A stretch of 36,802 nt of DNA from Gammaproteobacteria bacterium (GTDB taxonomy: Bacteria; Pseudomonadota; Gammaproteobacteria; Pseudomonadales; Ketobacteraceae). The position numbers were made by a program, and so were the translations under genes. Numbering within the stretch: position 1 is the first letter of the stretch; each line of letters opens with the position of its first letter. The notes under the pieces were generated by a model. The model ran no database searches. It saw only the letters and a program-made list of their open reading frames with translations, and was not told where the DNA came from. Shown piece by piece: positions 11,562 through 20,186 of the stretch. The stretch is from positions 1 to 36,802 of the forward strand of contig PDSR01000058.1 of the NCBI GenBank assembly GCA_002748575.1, given 5' to 3'.

Positions 11562-11954
11562 TTAATCTTCTTCGCTAACCAGCGCCTCATAGTCTTCGGC
11601 GCTTAGCATTTTGTCCAGCTCGGAAGGATCGCTCAGTTTTATGCGAAACATCCAGCCATCGCCGTAAGGGTCCTGGTTAACGGTTTCCGGGGAATCTTCC
11701 AGGGCTTCGTTAACGGCAACGATCTCACCGGAAAGCGGTGCATAAATATCAGAAGCCGCTTTTACTGATTCAACCACACCTGCTTCTTCGGTGGCACTTA
11801 CGGTGCTGCCGACTTCCGGGGTTTCAACAAACACCAGATCGCCCATGGCATTTTGTGCATGATCGGTAATCCCCACAACAGCGGTACCGTCGTCTTCAAC
11901 ACGAACCCATTCGTGACTTGATAGATAACGTAATTCTGAAGGCAGGTTGCTCAT
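11562..11954 (-). CDS. gcvH: Glycine cleavage system H protein
   Basis: [42 protein letters not shown]; lipoyl-lysine context [18 protein letters not shown]. Confidence 0.97.
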   Translation of the reverse strand: MSNLPSELRYLSSHEWVRVEDDGTAVVGITDHAQNAMGDLVFVETPEVGSTVSATEEAGVVESVKAASDIYAPLSGEIVAVNEALEDSPETVNQDPYGDGWMFRIKLSDPSELDKMLSAEDYEALVSEED

Positions 11955-11998
11955 ATCAGTTCCTCTTGTACTCTTTTAATAATGCTTTTTTAAAGGCG

Positions 11999-13081
11999 TT
12001 AACTATAAACACGCTCGCCGTTACGAACAAACGGCGGGCGAACCACTTTTACATCCAGCAGTTTTTTTCGTATTTCAACTTTAGCGCTACTGCCAACGCT
12101 GGCTGGCACCCGTGCCAGGGCAATAGAATAACCCAATGTGGGGGAAAAAGTACCACTGGTAATTTCGCCTTCTTCACCTTCGGCCACGATCACCTTTTGA
12201 TGGCCGCGCAACACGCCACGGCCTTCCAGTACCAGGCCAACCAGTTTTTGCGGCACGCCGTCGGCTTTTTGTTTCTCAAGGGCTTCACGGCCAATAAAAT
12301 TGCGGCTTGCAGGCTCCCAGGCGACCGTCCAGCCCATGGCAGATGCCAACGGCGTTACCGACTCATCCATATCAGCACCATACAGGTTCATACCCGCTTC
12401 CAACCGCAGGGTGTCACGGGCACCCAGTCCACAGGGGCGAACACCGGCATCTACCAACTGCTGCCAGAACGTGGCAATTTCTGTATTGGGCACCATGATT
12501 TCCAAGCCATCTTCGCCGGTGTAACCGGTACGGGCAATAAACCAGTCACCGGCAGGCTGCCCGAAAAACACACCCAAACCGGTAATAAGATCCGCCTGAT
12601 CCGGCAATACGTTTTTAACAGTTTCGATGGCTTTCGGCCCCTGAATGGCGACTATGCCCAACTCCGGGCGCTCCAGTAAAGCCACCTCGAAATCGGCTGC
12701 TTGTTGCTCCATCCAGGCCAGGTCTTTCTCGCGGGTGGCGCAGTTTACTACGGCCCGAAAGCCATCGGCCATGCGATAAACAATCAGGTCGTCAATCACT
12801 CCGCCGTTTTCATTCAGCATACCGCTGTACAGCGCCTTGCCCACCTGTTTCAGTTTGGCGACATCATTGGCTAACAGATAGCGCAGGTAATCTTCTGCGC
12901 CAGCGCCGTTAATATCCACAATCGTCATATGGGATACATCAAACATACCAACGCTGTTACGAACGGCATGATGCTCTTCAATTTGTGAGCCATAGTGAAT
13001 CGGCATATCCCAGCCGCCGAAATCTACGATTTTCGCATCCGCCGCCAGGTGATTATCATATAAGGCAGTTTTTGAACCCAT
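11999..13081 (-). CDS. gcvT: Glycine cleavage system T protein (aminomethyltransferase)
   Basis: [73 protein letters not shown]. The ORF-track start at 13138 is probably too far upstream; 13081 fits family N-termini and the candidate promoter. Confidence 0.95.
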   Translation of the reverse strand: MGSKTALYDNHLAADAKIVDFGGWDMPIHYGSQIEEHHAVRNSVGMFDVSHMTIVDINGAGAEDYLRYLLANDVAKLKQVGKALYSGMLNENGGVIDDLIVYRMADGFRAVVNCATREKDLAWMEQQAADFEVALLERPELGIVAIQGPKAIETVKNVLPDQADLITGLGVFFGQPAGDWFIARTGYTGEDGLEIMVPNTEIATFWQQLVDAGVRPCGLGARDTLRLEAGMNLYGADMDESVTPLASAMGWTVAWEPASRNFIGREALEKQKADGVPQKLVGLVLEGRGVLRGHQKVIVAEGEEGEITSGTFSPTLGYSIALARVPASVGSSAKVEIRKKLLDVKVVRPPFVRNGERVYS

Positions 13082-13121
13082 TTGTGATCCTTTTGGTAAA
13101 TTCAGCTTGCCAAGTGCCCGC

Positions 13122-13150
13122 ATTGTACCTGCGAACACAGCAATAGTCAG
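13122..13150 (-). promoter_or_regulatory. Candidate sigma70 promoter for the gcv operon
   Basis: Reverse strand: CTGACT (-35) - 17 nt - TACAAT (-10), about 35 nt upstream of the preferred gcvT ATG. Confidence 0.4.
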
Positions 13151-13198
13151 GGTCTGGAAGAAAGTTTTAAGCGTTAACAGATAACCCTTAATAACCGG

Positions 13199-13501
13199 CT
13201 AGGCAACGGTAGTCTCGAAAGAAGATACCGTAGACGTTTCCTGCGTTGATTCAGGGGCAGCGTCAAGCTCAATGGATTCAGGGCCATATTCGTTCAGCAC
13301 GGGCTTTTTATCAACCATATCCACTTCAACCACTTTGCCACGCAGTTCGATTTCTTTAGTATTGATTTCAAACAGCTGGTTTAAAGCCTCATCAAAGTGC
13401 TGCTTGCAAAAAACAGGCGCTGGGTCCTTCCCTGAGCACCACTCACCTTTTTTGGTGAGGTATTGACCGAACTGATTACGCACCACGTAGGCTGTTGCCA
13501 T
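13199..13501 (-). CDS. Conserved-looking small hypothetical protein (100 aa)
   Basis: ORF MATAYVVRNQFGQYLTKKGEWCSGKDPAPVFCKQHFDEALNQLFEI..., preceded on the minus strand by an AAAGAGGGGG Shine-Dalgarno-like stretch. Confidence 0.7.
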   Translation of the reverse strand: MATAYVVRNQFGQYLTKKGEWCSGKDPAPVFCKQHFDEALNQLFEINTKEIELRGKVVEVDMVDKKPVLNEYGPESIELDAAPESTQETSTVSSFETTVA

Positions 13502-13562
13502 GGAAACACCCCCTCTTTAACGATTTATCTAAATCCCGTGTCATCCAACCCTGAATACACCA

Positions 13563-14912
13563 TTATGGTGCTTCACAATGGCTGCCACGAGATTTTTGAG
13601 CAGCAGCCATTAATGCTTCTATTTCATCCACTTTTTTCGGCACACCTTTGGTTAACACCTGGTGGCCTTTTGCGGTAACAACCACATCGTCTTCAATACG
13701 TATGCCAATGCCACGCCATTTTTCATCAACGTCTTTGTCATCTTTCGGCACATATATTCCCGGTTCAACGGTTAATACCATGCCTTCTTCCAGCACACGC
13801 CATTCACCACCCACCTTATAATCACCCACATCGTGAACATCCATGCCCAGCCAATGGCCAGTGCGATGCATATAGTATTTTGTATAGCTGCCATTCTTTA
13901 TCAGCTGATCCACCTTGCCTTTCAACAAGCCCAGTTTCACCAGCCCCCGGGTAATCACTTTTACAGCCGCTTCGTGACTCTGGTTCCAGTGATTGCCAGG
14001 CTTAACCTCACGAATCGCCGCCAGCTGCGCTTTAAGTACCACTTCATAAAGTTGTTTTTGCGGCCCTGAAAAAACGCCGCTCACAGGAAAGGTGCGGGTA
14101 ATATCAGCAGCGTAGTGATCGTATTCCGCACCTGCATCAACCAGCACCAGATCACCTTTTTTCAGCTCACTGGCGTTTTCTATGTAGTGCAGAATACAGC
14201 CGTTAGCACCACCGCCCACAATAGAAGGATAAGCCGGATAACGCGCACCCTCACGGGCAAACTCATGCAGATATTCGGCCTCCAGCTGATACTCCATCAT
14301 CCCTGGCGAACAGGTTTCCATAGCCCGCACATGAGCGTTTGCAGTGATTTCGGCGGCTCGCTTCATCATACGGATTTCCGCCTTGCTTTTGAATAAACGC
14401 ATGTCGTGCAGCAAATGATCCAACGAGATAAACTCACCCGGTGGATGAGCACCTGTGCGCACTTTGGCGCGAATCGCATTCACCCAATCCATTACCTGGC
14501 GATCAAATGTGGGGTCAGAACCCATGGCATAATAAACCCGCTCACGGCCTTCAATCAGTCCGGGCAATATTTCGTCAAGATCAGCAATCGGAAAAGCATC
14601 ATCTGCCCCATACTTTTTAATAGCACCTTCCGGGCCTGCGCGGCAGCCATCCCAGATTTCCATTTTCGGATCTCGCTCACGGCAGAATAAAACACATTCA
14701 CCGTGTTTGCGGCCCGGGATCAATACTAATACGGCTTCCGGCTCTGCAAAACCGGTTAAATAATAAAAGTCACTGTCCTGGCGGTACTGATAGTCCACAT
14801 CTCGATTACGCGAACGCACTGGTGCAGCCGGTAACACTGCAATGCTGTCGGGTTCCATTAACGCCATTAATTCCGAGCGACGAGCGGCAAATTCTTTTTT
14901 TGTTATCTTCAT
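13563..14912 (-). CDS. pepP: Xaa-Pro aminopeptidase (aminopeptidase P II)
   Basis: MKITKKEFAARRSELMALMEPDSIAVLPAAPVRSRNRDVDYQYRQDSDFYYLTGF; metal motifs LVDAGAEYDHYAADITRTFPVSG, HRTGHWLGMDVHD, LTVEPGIYV. ORF track begins at 14957. Confidence 0.95.
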   Translation of the reverse strand: MKITKKEFAARRSELMALMEPDSIAVLPAAPVRSRNRDVDYQYRQDSDFYYLTGFAEPEAVLVLIPGRKHGECVLFCRERDPKMEIWDGCRAGPEGAIKKYGADDAFPIADLDEILPGLIEGRERVYYAMGSDPTFDRQVMDWVNAIRAKVRTGAHPPGEFISLDHLLHDMRLFKSKAEIRMMKRAAEITANAHVRAMETCSPGMMEYQLEAEYLHEFAREGARYPAYPSIVGGGANGCILHYIENASELKKGDLVLVDAGAEYDHYAADITRTFPVSGVFSGPQKQLYEVVLKAQLAAIREVKPGNHWNQSHEAAVKVITRGLVKLGLLKGKVDQLIKNGSYTKYYMHRTGHWLGMDVHDVGDYKVGGEWRVLEEGMVLTVEPGIYVPKDDKDVDEKWRGIGIRIEDDVVVTAKGHQVLTKGVPKKVDEIEALMAAAQKSRGSHCEAP

Positions 14913-14953
14913 AGGCTGATTTGAAAAAACCGTTGGGGTAAGTGCAATAGAAA

Positions 14954-15562
14954 TCAATGTAATGTAGGCGGTATGTCATCGCCGGTTTGCATGGTATGCA
15001 ACGGCTGGCGAGACAAACCGTATTCAGTATAGATAAGCAGCGCCACTGTTTTTAAATATTCAACCAGCTGACAGTAGGCATTCTCTTCGGCAAAGCCAAC
15101 CTCACCATCTATTTCAATATCGATTTTGGTGATTTCCGTTAAATCCTTAATGGCTGCGGCTATATCATCGGGCAGCTGCTCATGACCGGTACTGGCAAAG
15201 CCGACCAGAAACCCGGAACACCAGTCACCAACCGCTTCCAGGCGCTCTGTTAAAGGGTCGTCATCATCGGGCAACAACAGCTGAAACTTCAGTTCCGGAT
15301 CTGCCAGCGCTTTTCCAGTCAGCTCATGGAACTGATAAAACCAGTTACGCTGATCTTCAGCCGGCTCCCTTTTAACCCCGATCCCCATTAGAAACTGTTT
15401 GAGCCACATTAAGCCATCAAGCTTGAGCCCCCCGCTTAACTGGCCAATTAAAATACCGTGGGCTTCTGCTGCGGATGCCACCGATGCCACTTTTTTTATT
15501 TCAGCGGCAAACTCATAGTAATCAAGAAACTGCTCCGGATCGAAATCCATCGACGCCCCCAA
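14954..15562 (-). CDS. UPF0149 (YgfB/YecA) family protein
   Basis: AAEAHGILIGQLSGG; WCSGFLVGFA; upstream of pepP as in other gammaproteobacteria. Confidence 0.88.
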   Translation of the reverse strand: MGASMDFDPEQFLDYYEFAAEIKKVASVASAAEAHGILIGQLSGGLKLDGLMWLKQFLMGIGVKREPAEDQRNWFYQFHELTGKALADPELKFQLLLPDDDDPLTERLEAVGDWCSGFLVGFASTGHEQLPDDIAAAIKDLTEITKIDIEIDGEVGFAEENAYCQLVEYLKTVALLIYTEYGLSRQPLHTMQTGDDIPPTLH

Positions 15563-15755
15563 ATGATGGTTATCTTAGAAAAAGCCACGGATTGTACCAC
15601 GGCAGCTCACCTTGTTTCGATTTGAGTGCTAGACTTCTCTGCAAAACAATCAAAACCAGAAGAACTGCTCACTGAAAGAATTACGCACTGGAAGAATGAC
15701 GCAAACATTGTGTAACATGAGCAATCAGTCATCTAAGGGGTGGGGCAACCTGACA

Positions 15756-15971
15756 ATGAACGCACTGGAACAACGATTTAAGCAGTTGGAAGCACGTATC
15801 GATGAACTAACAGATCTGTGCAACACCTATAAACGACATAATAACTCCCTTAGAATTCGAGAATCACAGTTAAATGAAGAACGCGCTAATCTGCTGCGCC
15901 AAAACGATATGGCACGGACCAAAGTGGAAGCCATGATTTCCCGGCTGAAAACCCTGGAGCAAGAGACATGA
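15756..15971 (+). CDS. TIGR02449-like short coiled-coil protein (ZapB-like)
   Basis: MNALEQRFKQLEARIDELTDLCNTYKRHNNSLRIRESQLNEERANLLRQNDMARTKVEAMISRLKTLEQET; AAGGGG upstream; directly precedes zapA. Confidence 0.8.
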   Translation: MNALEQRFKQLEARIDELTDLCNTYKRHNNSLRIRESQLNEERANLLRQNDMARTKVEAMISRLKTLEQET

Positions 15972-15985
15972 CACAGGAAGCTCAT

Positions 15986-16288
15986 ATGACGACTGTTCAG
16001 ATTAATATTCTTGATAAGGAATATGGTGTTGCCTGCTCACCAGAAGAAGAAACCGAGCTCAGAGACTCCGCTCGACTGCTTGATGAGCGGATGCGGGAAA
16101 TACGCCTATCGGGAAAGATTGTCGGTACCGAACGCATCGCGGTAATGGCTGCGCTGAATATCGCCCATGAATTAGTGAAAGCACAAACCGCATTAAAGCA
16201 AAATGAGCAAGTGACAGAAAAACACCTGTCACGCATTAATGCAAAAATCGAACAAGCATTGGCCGATGCCCGACAAATGGATCTATGA
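15986..16288 (+). CDS. zapA: Cell division protein ZapA
   Basis: MTTVQINILDKEYGVACSPEEETELRDSARLLDERMREIRLSGKIVGTERIAVMAALNIAHEL; AGGAAG just upstream of this ATG (track start 15968). Confidence 0.92.
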   Translation: MTTVQINILDKEYGVACSPEEETELRDSARLLDERMREIRLSGKIVGTERIAVMAALNIAHELVKAQTALKQNEQVTEKHLSRINAKIEQALADARQMDL

Positions 16289-16339
16289 AGGCTGCGAAAA
16301 TTCACAGACGTATCACTAACTTTTCGATATACTTTTAAT

Positions 16340-16522
16340 TCGCTCCCTGAGTTGTACGATTTTTCGGTAACGTCCCTGAGCCGATATTCACACCTTAGGA
16401 GGTGTCTTGTCTTGCTGGCGTGCAAGTCCGCCTTGAGCGGAAAGCCCAACGCCTGACAGATACCCCCGCCTTGAACCGAAGGGTTCAAGGGCCACTCCGA
16501 CAACGGCAACTCGGGGGGTCTT
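16340..16522 (+). ncRNA. ssrS: 6S RNA
   Basis: Located between zapA and the 5-FTHF cyclo-ligase gene, the classic 6S locus; CTCCCTGAGTTGT, GTCCCTGAGCCGATATT, CGCCTTGAACCGAAGGGTTCAAGGGCCAC and a terminal segment CAACTCGGGGGG pairing back to the 5' end; TATACT -10-like box at 16328-16333. Ends approximate. Confidence 0.92.
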
Positions 16523-16549
16523 ATCCTTGCAACAGGATTAAAACCCACC

Positions 16550-17167
16550 ATGGATTCAAAGCAGTCAAAGCAGGCCCTGCGCCGGCAACTTCGCACAGCC
16601 CGACGCAACCTTGGCAAACAGGTACAAATCCAGGCCTCTATTGGCGTTTGCCGCCAACTGATTAACCAGCCAGCATTTTTAAACGGGCAACGAATAGGTA
16701 TTTATTTCAGCAACGATGGCGAAGTGAACCTGGAGCCCCTCATTAATGCCGCCTGGAAAATGGGCAAAACCCTGTATTTACCCGTACTGCACCCCATTAA
16801 AGCAGGTGAACTGGTCTTTATGGAATACCAGCCAGAACAACCTATGGCAAAGAACCGCTTTGGCATTCCAGAACCGGTAAGCCATCGGGATACCAGCTGC
16901 CCGCTGTGGTTGCTGGATCTGGTCTTAACACCTTTAGTCGGGTTTGATGAAATAGGAAATCGTATGGGAATGGGAGGCGGTTTTTATGATCGCTCTTTTG
17001 CATTTCTAAGAACCAATACAAAACCACGTAAACCAGCACTGTTTGGAGTAGCCCATGAATGCCAGAAAGCAAAACAACTGAAGGTTGAGAGCTGGGATAT
17101 CCCTATGGATGCTATTGTAACGGGGAGCAGAACTTACATGGCTTCACGATATGCAGAAGCAGATTAA
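16550..17167 (+). CDS. 5-formyltetrahydrofolate cyclo-ligase
   Basis: SKQALRRQLRTARRNL; LVLTPLVGFDEIGNRMGMGGGFYDRSFAFL; immediately downstream of 6S RNA. Confidence 0.93.
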   Translation: MDSKQSKQALRRQLRTARRNLGKQVQIQASIGVCRQLINQPAFLNGQRIGIYFSNDGEVNLEPLINAAWKMGKTLYLPVLHPIKAGELVFMEYQPEQPMAKNRFGIPEPVSHRDTSCPLWLLDLVLTPLVGFDEIGNRMGMGGGFYDRSFAFLRTNTKPRKPALFGVAHECQKAKQLKVESWDIPMDAIVTGSRTYMASRYAEAD

Positions 17168-17200
17168 TTGGAAAGCAGCAGGGCACTGCTGACAAAATAG

Positions 17201-17326
17201 TTAACGAATGGAAAACTGGCTGGCCACAAGCTCCGGATCAGGTTCTGTAAGCGTATAACCACTGGCAACAACACCAAGACCAAATACAAATACTAATACC
17301 AGCAATAAGTCAGGCTTCTTTTTCAT
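17201..17326 (-). CDS. Small single-helix membrane protein (41 aa), below the ORF-track cutoff
   Basis: Own translation: MKKKPDLLLVLVFVFGLGVVASGYTLTEPDPELVASQFSIR*; KKK then a hydrophobic helix; purine-rich AAGGCGAG about 10 nt upstream of the ATG. Confidence 0.6.
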   Translation of the reverse strand: MKKKPDLLLVLVFVFGLGVVASGYTLTEPDPELVASQFSIR

Positions 17327-17640
17327 TAACTTACACTCGCCTTAACAGCCGAACCGGCTGATTTAAAAATTAAATTAAACGCTTTATATACCAGTATAGA
17401 CCATCCATTTGCCGCAACCAGAGGGCACGTGAGTGGTAGCTCACATAAAAAAGGTAAATTTTAAACGTTTTTTGCTTAAATAATGTCGTTTTTATAACCA
17501 GCAGTTGAATTTCTTAGTTTTCAAGTAAATACAGCCGCTTTTTAATGTGAGCGTAAGCTATCACTTACGTAACAAAATGTGAAGAATGAGCGGCCTGATT
17601 TGAAAAAATTCCCCCATTTTGACCAAAAAGCAAACAGTGA

Positions 17641-19170
17641 TTAACGTAAAAATAGCTCATAGGCGGGGTTATTGGTCTCGTCCCAGTTGGGGTAACCCAG
17701 TTCATCGAAATACTGAATCAACACTTCACGCTGCGACTCTGGCACCTGTAAGCCAACCACCACTCGACCAAAGGCTGCGCCGTGGTTGCGATAGTGGAAC
17801 AAGCTGATGTTCCATTTGGCACCCAGCTTGATTAAAAACTGCAACAAGGCACCAGGACGCTCCGGAAATTGGAACCGAAACAACACTTCGTCAGGCACAC
17901 CATTGCCATCTTTAGATGGGCCGTGACCACCGACCATATAACGCACATGCAGCTTCGCCATTTCATTATCGGATAAATCGGTAACAGCGTAACCCTTGGC
18001 TTCCAGCTTGCGATGTATTTCTTCGGTTTCTCCAGCTATACCGGTGGTTTGCACGCCAACAAAAACCTGCGCATCTTTATCTTTAGCATAACGGTAATTG
18101 AATTCTGTGATACTCCGCTTACCCAGGCTGTCGCAGAACTGCAGAAAGCTTCCCGGGCGCTCCGGAATGGTAACAGCGAACAGAGCTTCACGTTTTTCGC
18201 CCAGCTCGGAGCGCTCAGCAATATGCCGCAGGCGATCAAAGTTAACATTGGCCCCACTGGTGATTGCCATCAGGCTTTCACCTTCTAGTGATTCCCTGTC
18301 GACATATTTCTTCAGGCCTGCCACCGAAAGGGCCCCAGCCGGTTCACAGATTGAGCGGGTATCGTCAAATATATCTTTAATGGCCGCACAGATTTCATCG
18401 GTAGTCACCGTAATCACTTCGTCGACATATTGCTGTGCCAAACGAAAGGTTTCTTCGCCTATCTGTTTTACGGCAACACCATCAGCAAACAGGCTCACCT
18501 GATCCAGAATCACCCGTTCACCCGCTGCCATAGCGGCCTGCAAACAGGCGGAATCCCTTGGTTCAACGCCAATAATCTTAATACCAGGATTTAAATATTT
18601 AATATAACAAGCCACGCCTGCGATCAGGCCACCACCACCAACCGGTATAAAAATTGCCTCTAACGGGCCGGTATGCTGACGCAGGATTTCCATACCAATG
18701 GTTCCCTGACCGGCAATCACATCAGGGTCATCGTAGGGATGCACAAAAGTAAACCCTTCACGGGCTTCCCGTTGCCTGGCATATTCATAGGCTTCATCGA
18801 AGGTATCGCCATGCAGTACCACCTGAGCCCCAAACGCCCTGACAGATACCACCTTAATTTCAGGGGTGGTTTTCGGCATCACAATAACCGCCTTAATACC
18901 CAGCCCGGTAGCACCCAGCGCTACACCTTGAGCGTGATTCCCGGCTGATGCAGTTATCACACCGCGGCGCTTTTGTTCATCGCTCAAATTAGCCATTTTG
19001 TTATAGGCACCGCGAATCTTGAACGAAAAAACCGGCTGAAGATCTTCACGCTTCAGCAAAACCTGGTTTTGCAAGCGCTGGCTTAGTGATTTGGCTGGTT
19101 CTATCGGGGTTTCTTGTGCAACATCGTACACTTGAGCTTGTAGTATTCGTTTTAGATAACTATCTGCCAT
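17641..19170 (-). CDS. ilvA: Threonine ammonia-lyase, biosynthetic
   Basis: LLKREDLQPVFSFKIRGAYNKM; TASAGNHAQGVALGA; PVGGGGLIAGVA; two C-terminal ACT-like domains. Confidence 0.96.
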   Translation of the reverse strand: MADSYLKRILQAQVYDVAQETPIEPAKSLSQRLQNQVLLKREDLQPVFSFKIRGAYNKMANLSDEQKRRGVITASAGNHAQGVALGATGLGIKAVIVMPKTTPEIKVVSVRAFGAQVVLHGDTFDEAYEYARQREAREGFTFVHPYDDPDVIAGQGTIGMEILRQHTGPLEAIFIPVGGGGLIAGVACYIKYLNPGIKIIGVEPRDSACLQAAMAAGERVILDQVSLFADGVAVKQIGEETFRLAQQYVDEVITVTTDEICAAIKDIFDDTRSICEPAGALSVAGLKKYVDRESLEGESLMAITSGANVNFDRLRHIAERSELGEKREALFAVTIPERPGSFLQFCDSLGKRSITEFNYRYAKDKDAQVFVGVQTTGIAGETEEIHRKLEAKGYAVTDLSDNEMAKLHVRYMVGGHGPSKDGNGVPDEVLFRFQFPERPGALLQFLIKLGAKWNISLFHYRNHGAAFGRVVVGLQVPESQREVLIQYFDELGYPNWDETNNPAYELFLR

Positions 19171-19373
19171 GATTAAAATTGCTGGCCTTAGTTTTAAGAT
19201 TTAAAAAGTTGGCAATGATCAGGCACATACTAACAGAAGCCTGCGCAGGCGGCGACTTAACAGCCAGAAAAGGCCTGACTTTCTGTAGCAACAATCTGGA
19301 TATTGCCGGTTTAGCCGAGCCTTAAGAAAGCCTATAATACAGGCTTGTTTAAACCAGTATTCGAGACGCCCCC

Positions 19374-20033
19374 ATGACACAAGATGATCTTAAAAAAGCC
19401 GTTGCCAAAAAAGCCATTGATTACGTTGTAGAAGGCGAAATTGTTGGCGTGGGCACGGGCTCAACCGCTAACTTTTTTATTGATTACCTGGCCCGGATTA
19501 AAGACCGCATCGAAGGCACCGTTGCCAGCTCGAAGGCCAGCCAGCAACGCCTGGAGAGTCATGGTATTCCGGTGTACGATCTGAACAGCGTTGACAGTGT
19601 GCCTGTGTATGTTGATGGTGCTGACGAAGCTGACCCAAACCTTTGTCTGATCAAAGGTGGCGGCGGTGCGCTAACCCGTGAAAAAATCATTGCTGATGTA
19701 GCTGAAAAGTTTGTCTGTATTGCCGATGCCAGCAAAAATGTGGCGGTATTGGGCCAGTTTCCATTGCCGGTAGAAGTGATTCCCATGGCACGTTCGCACG
19801 TTGCCCGCCAATTAGTAAAACTGGGAGGCGACCCGGTTTATCGTGAAAACTTCGTAACCGACAACGGCAATATTATTTTGGATGTACACAATATGCAGAT
19901 TGCCAAACCCGTTGAGCTGGAGGCACAGATTAACAATATTGTGGGTGTAGTCACCAATGGTTTGTTTGCCCGGAGAAGTGCTGATGTGTTGCTGCTGGGA
20001 AATGATAACGGCGTTGAGACGATACTTCTCTGA
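19374..20033 (+). CDS. rpiA: Ribose-5-phosphate isomerase A
   Basis: [46 protein letters not shown]. Confidence 0.97.
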   Translation: MTQDDLKKAVAKKAIDYVVEGEIVGVGTGSTANFFIDYLARIKDRIEGTVASSKASQQRLESHGIPVYDLNSVDSVPVYVDGADEADPNLCLIKGGGGALTREKIIADVAEKFVCIADASKNVAVLGQFPLPVEVIPMARSHVARQLVKLGGDPVYRENFVTDNGNIILDVHNMQIAKPVELEAQINNIVGVVTNGLFARRSADVLLLGNDNGVETILL

Positions 20034-20060
20034 TCAACCGAAAGTCTGATCAACCGAAAG
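20029..20060. repeat. Tandem direct repeat 2 x 16 bp (TCTGATCAACCGAAAG)
   Basis: Exact duplication; first unit contains the rpiA stop codon. Confidence 0.95.
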
Positions 20061-20085
20061 TGCATCGAGATTAAACCAAAAGCAA

Positions 20086-20146
20086 TTATGCACCCGTATA
20101 ACCGATACGGTCAGAGGCTGACTCTATTGGTTATACGGGTGCATAA
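20086..20146. terminator. Long inverted repeat between convergent genes; possible bidirectional terminator
   Basis: Perfect 18-bp arms TTATGCACCCGTATAACC (20086-20103) / GGTTATACGGGTGCATAA (20129-20146), 25-nt loop; U-rich continuation only on the minus strand. Confidence 0.6.
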
Positions 20147-20186
20147 CTTGCCAGGATTATTAAATTTTAGCCTTTTCTAACGAATA

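Noticed and set aside
13082-13198. Possible glycine riboswitch upstream of gcvT
   Set aside because: The gap is only about 117 nt and I see no glycine-aptamer core; a simple sigma70-like promoter explains it better.
17429-17564. CRP-type sites in the ilvA-proximal intergenic region
   Set aside because: GTGA/TCAC half-sites are spaced 8 and 10 nt, not the 6 nt expected for CRP.
20086-20146. Integron attC-like site
   Set aside because: The arm GTTATAC does not fit GTTRRRY and no integrase or cassette structure is present.
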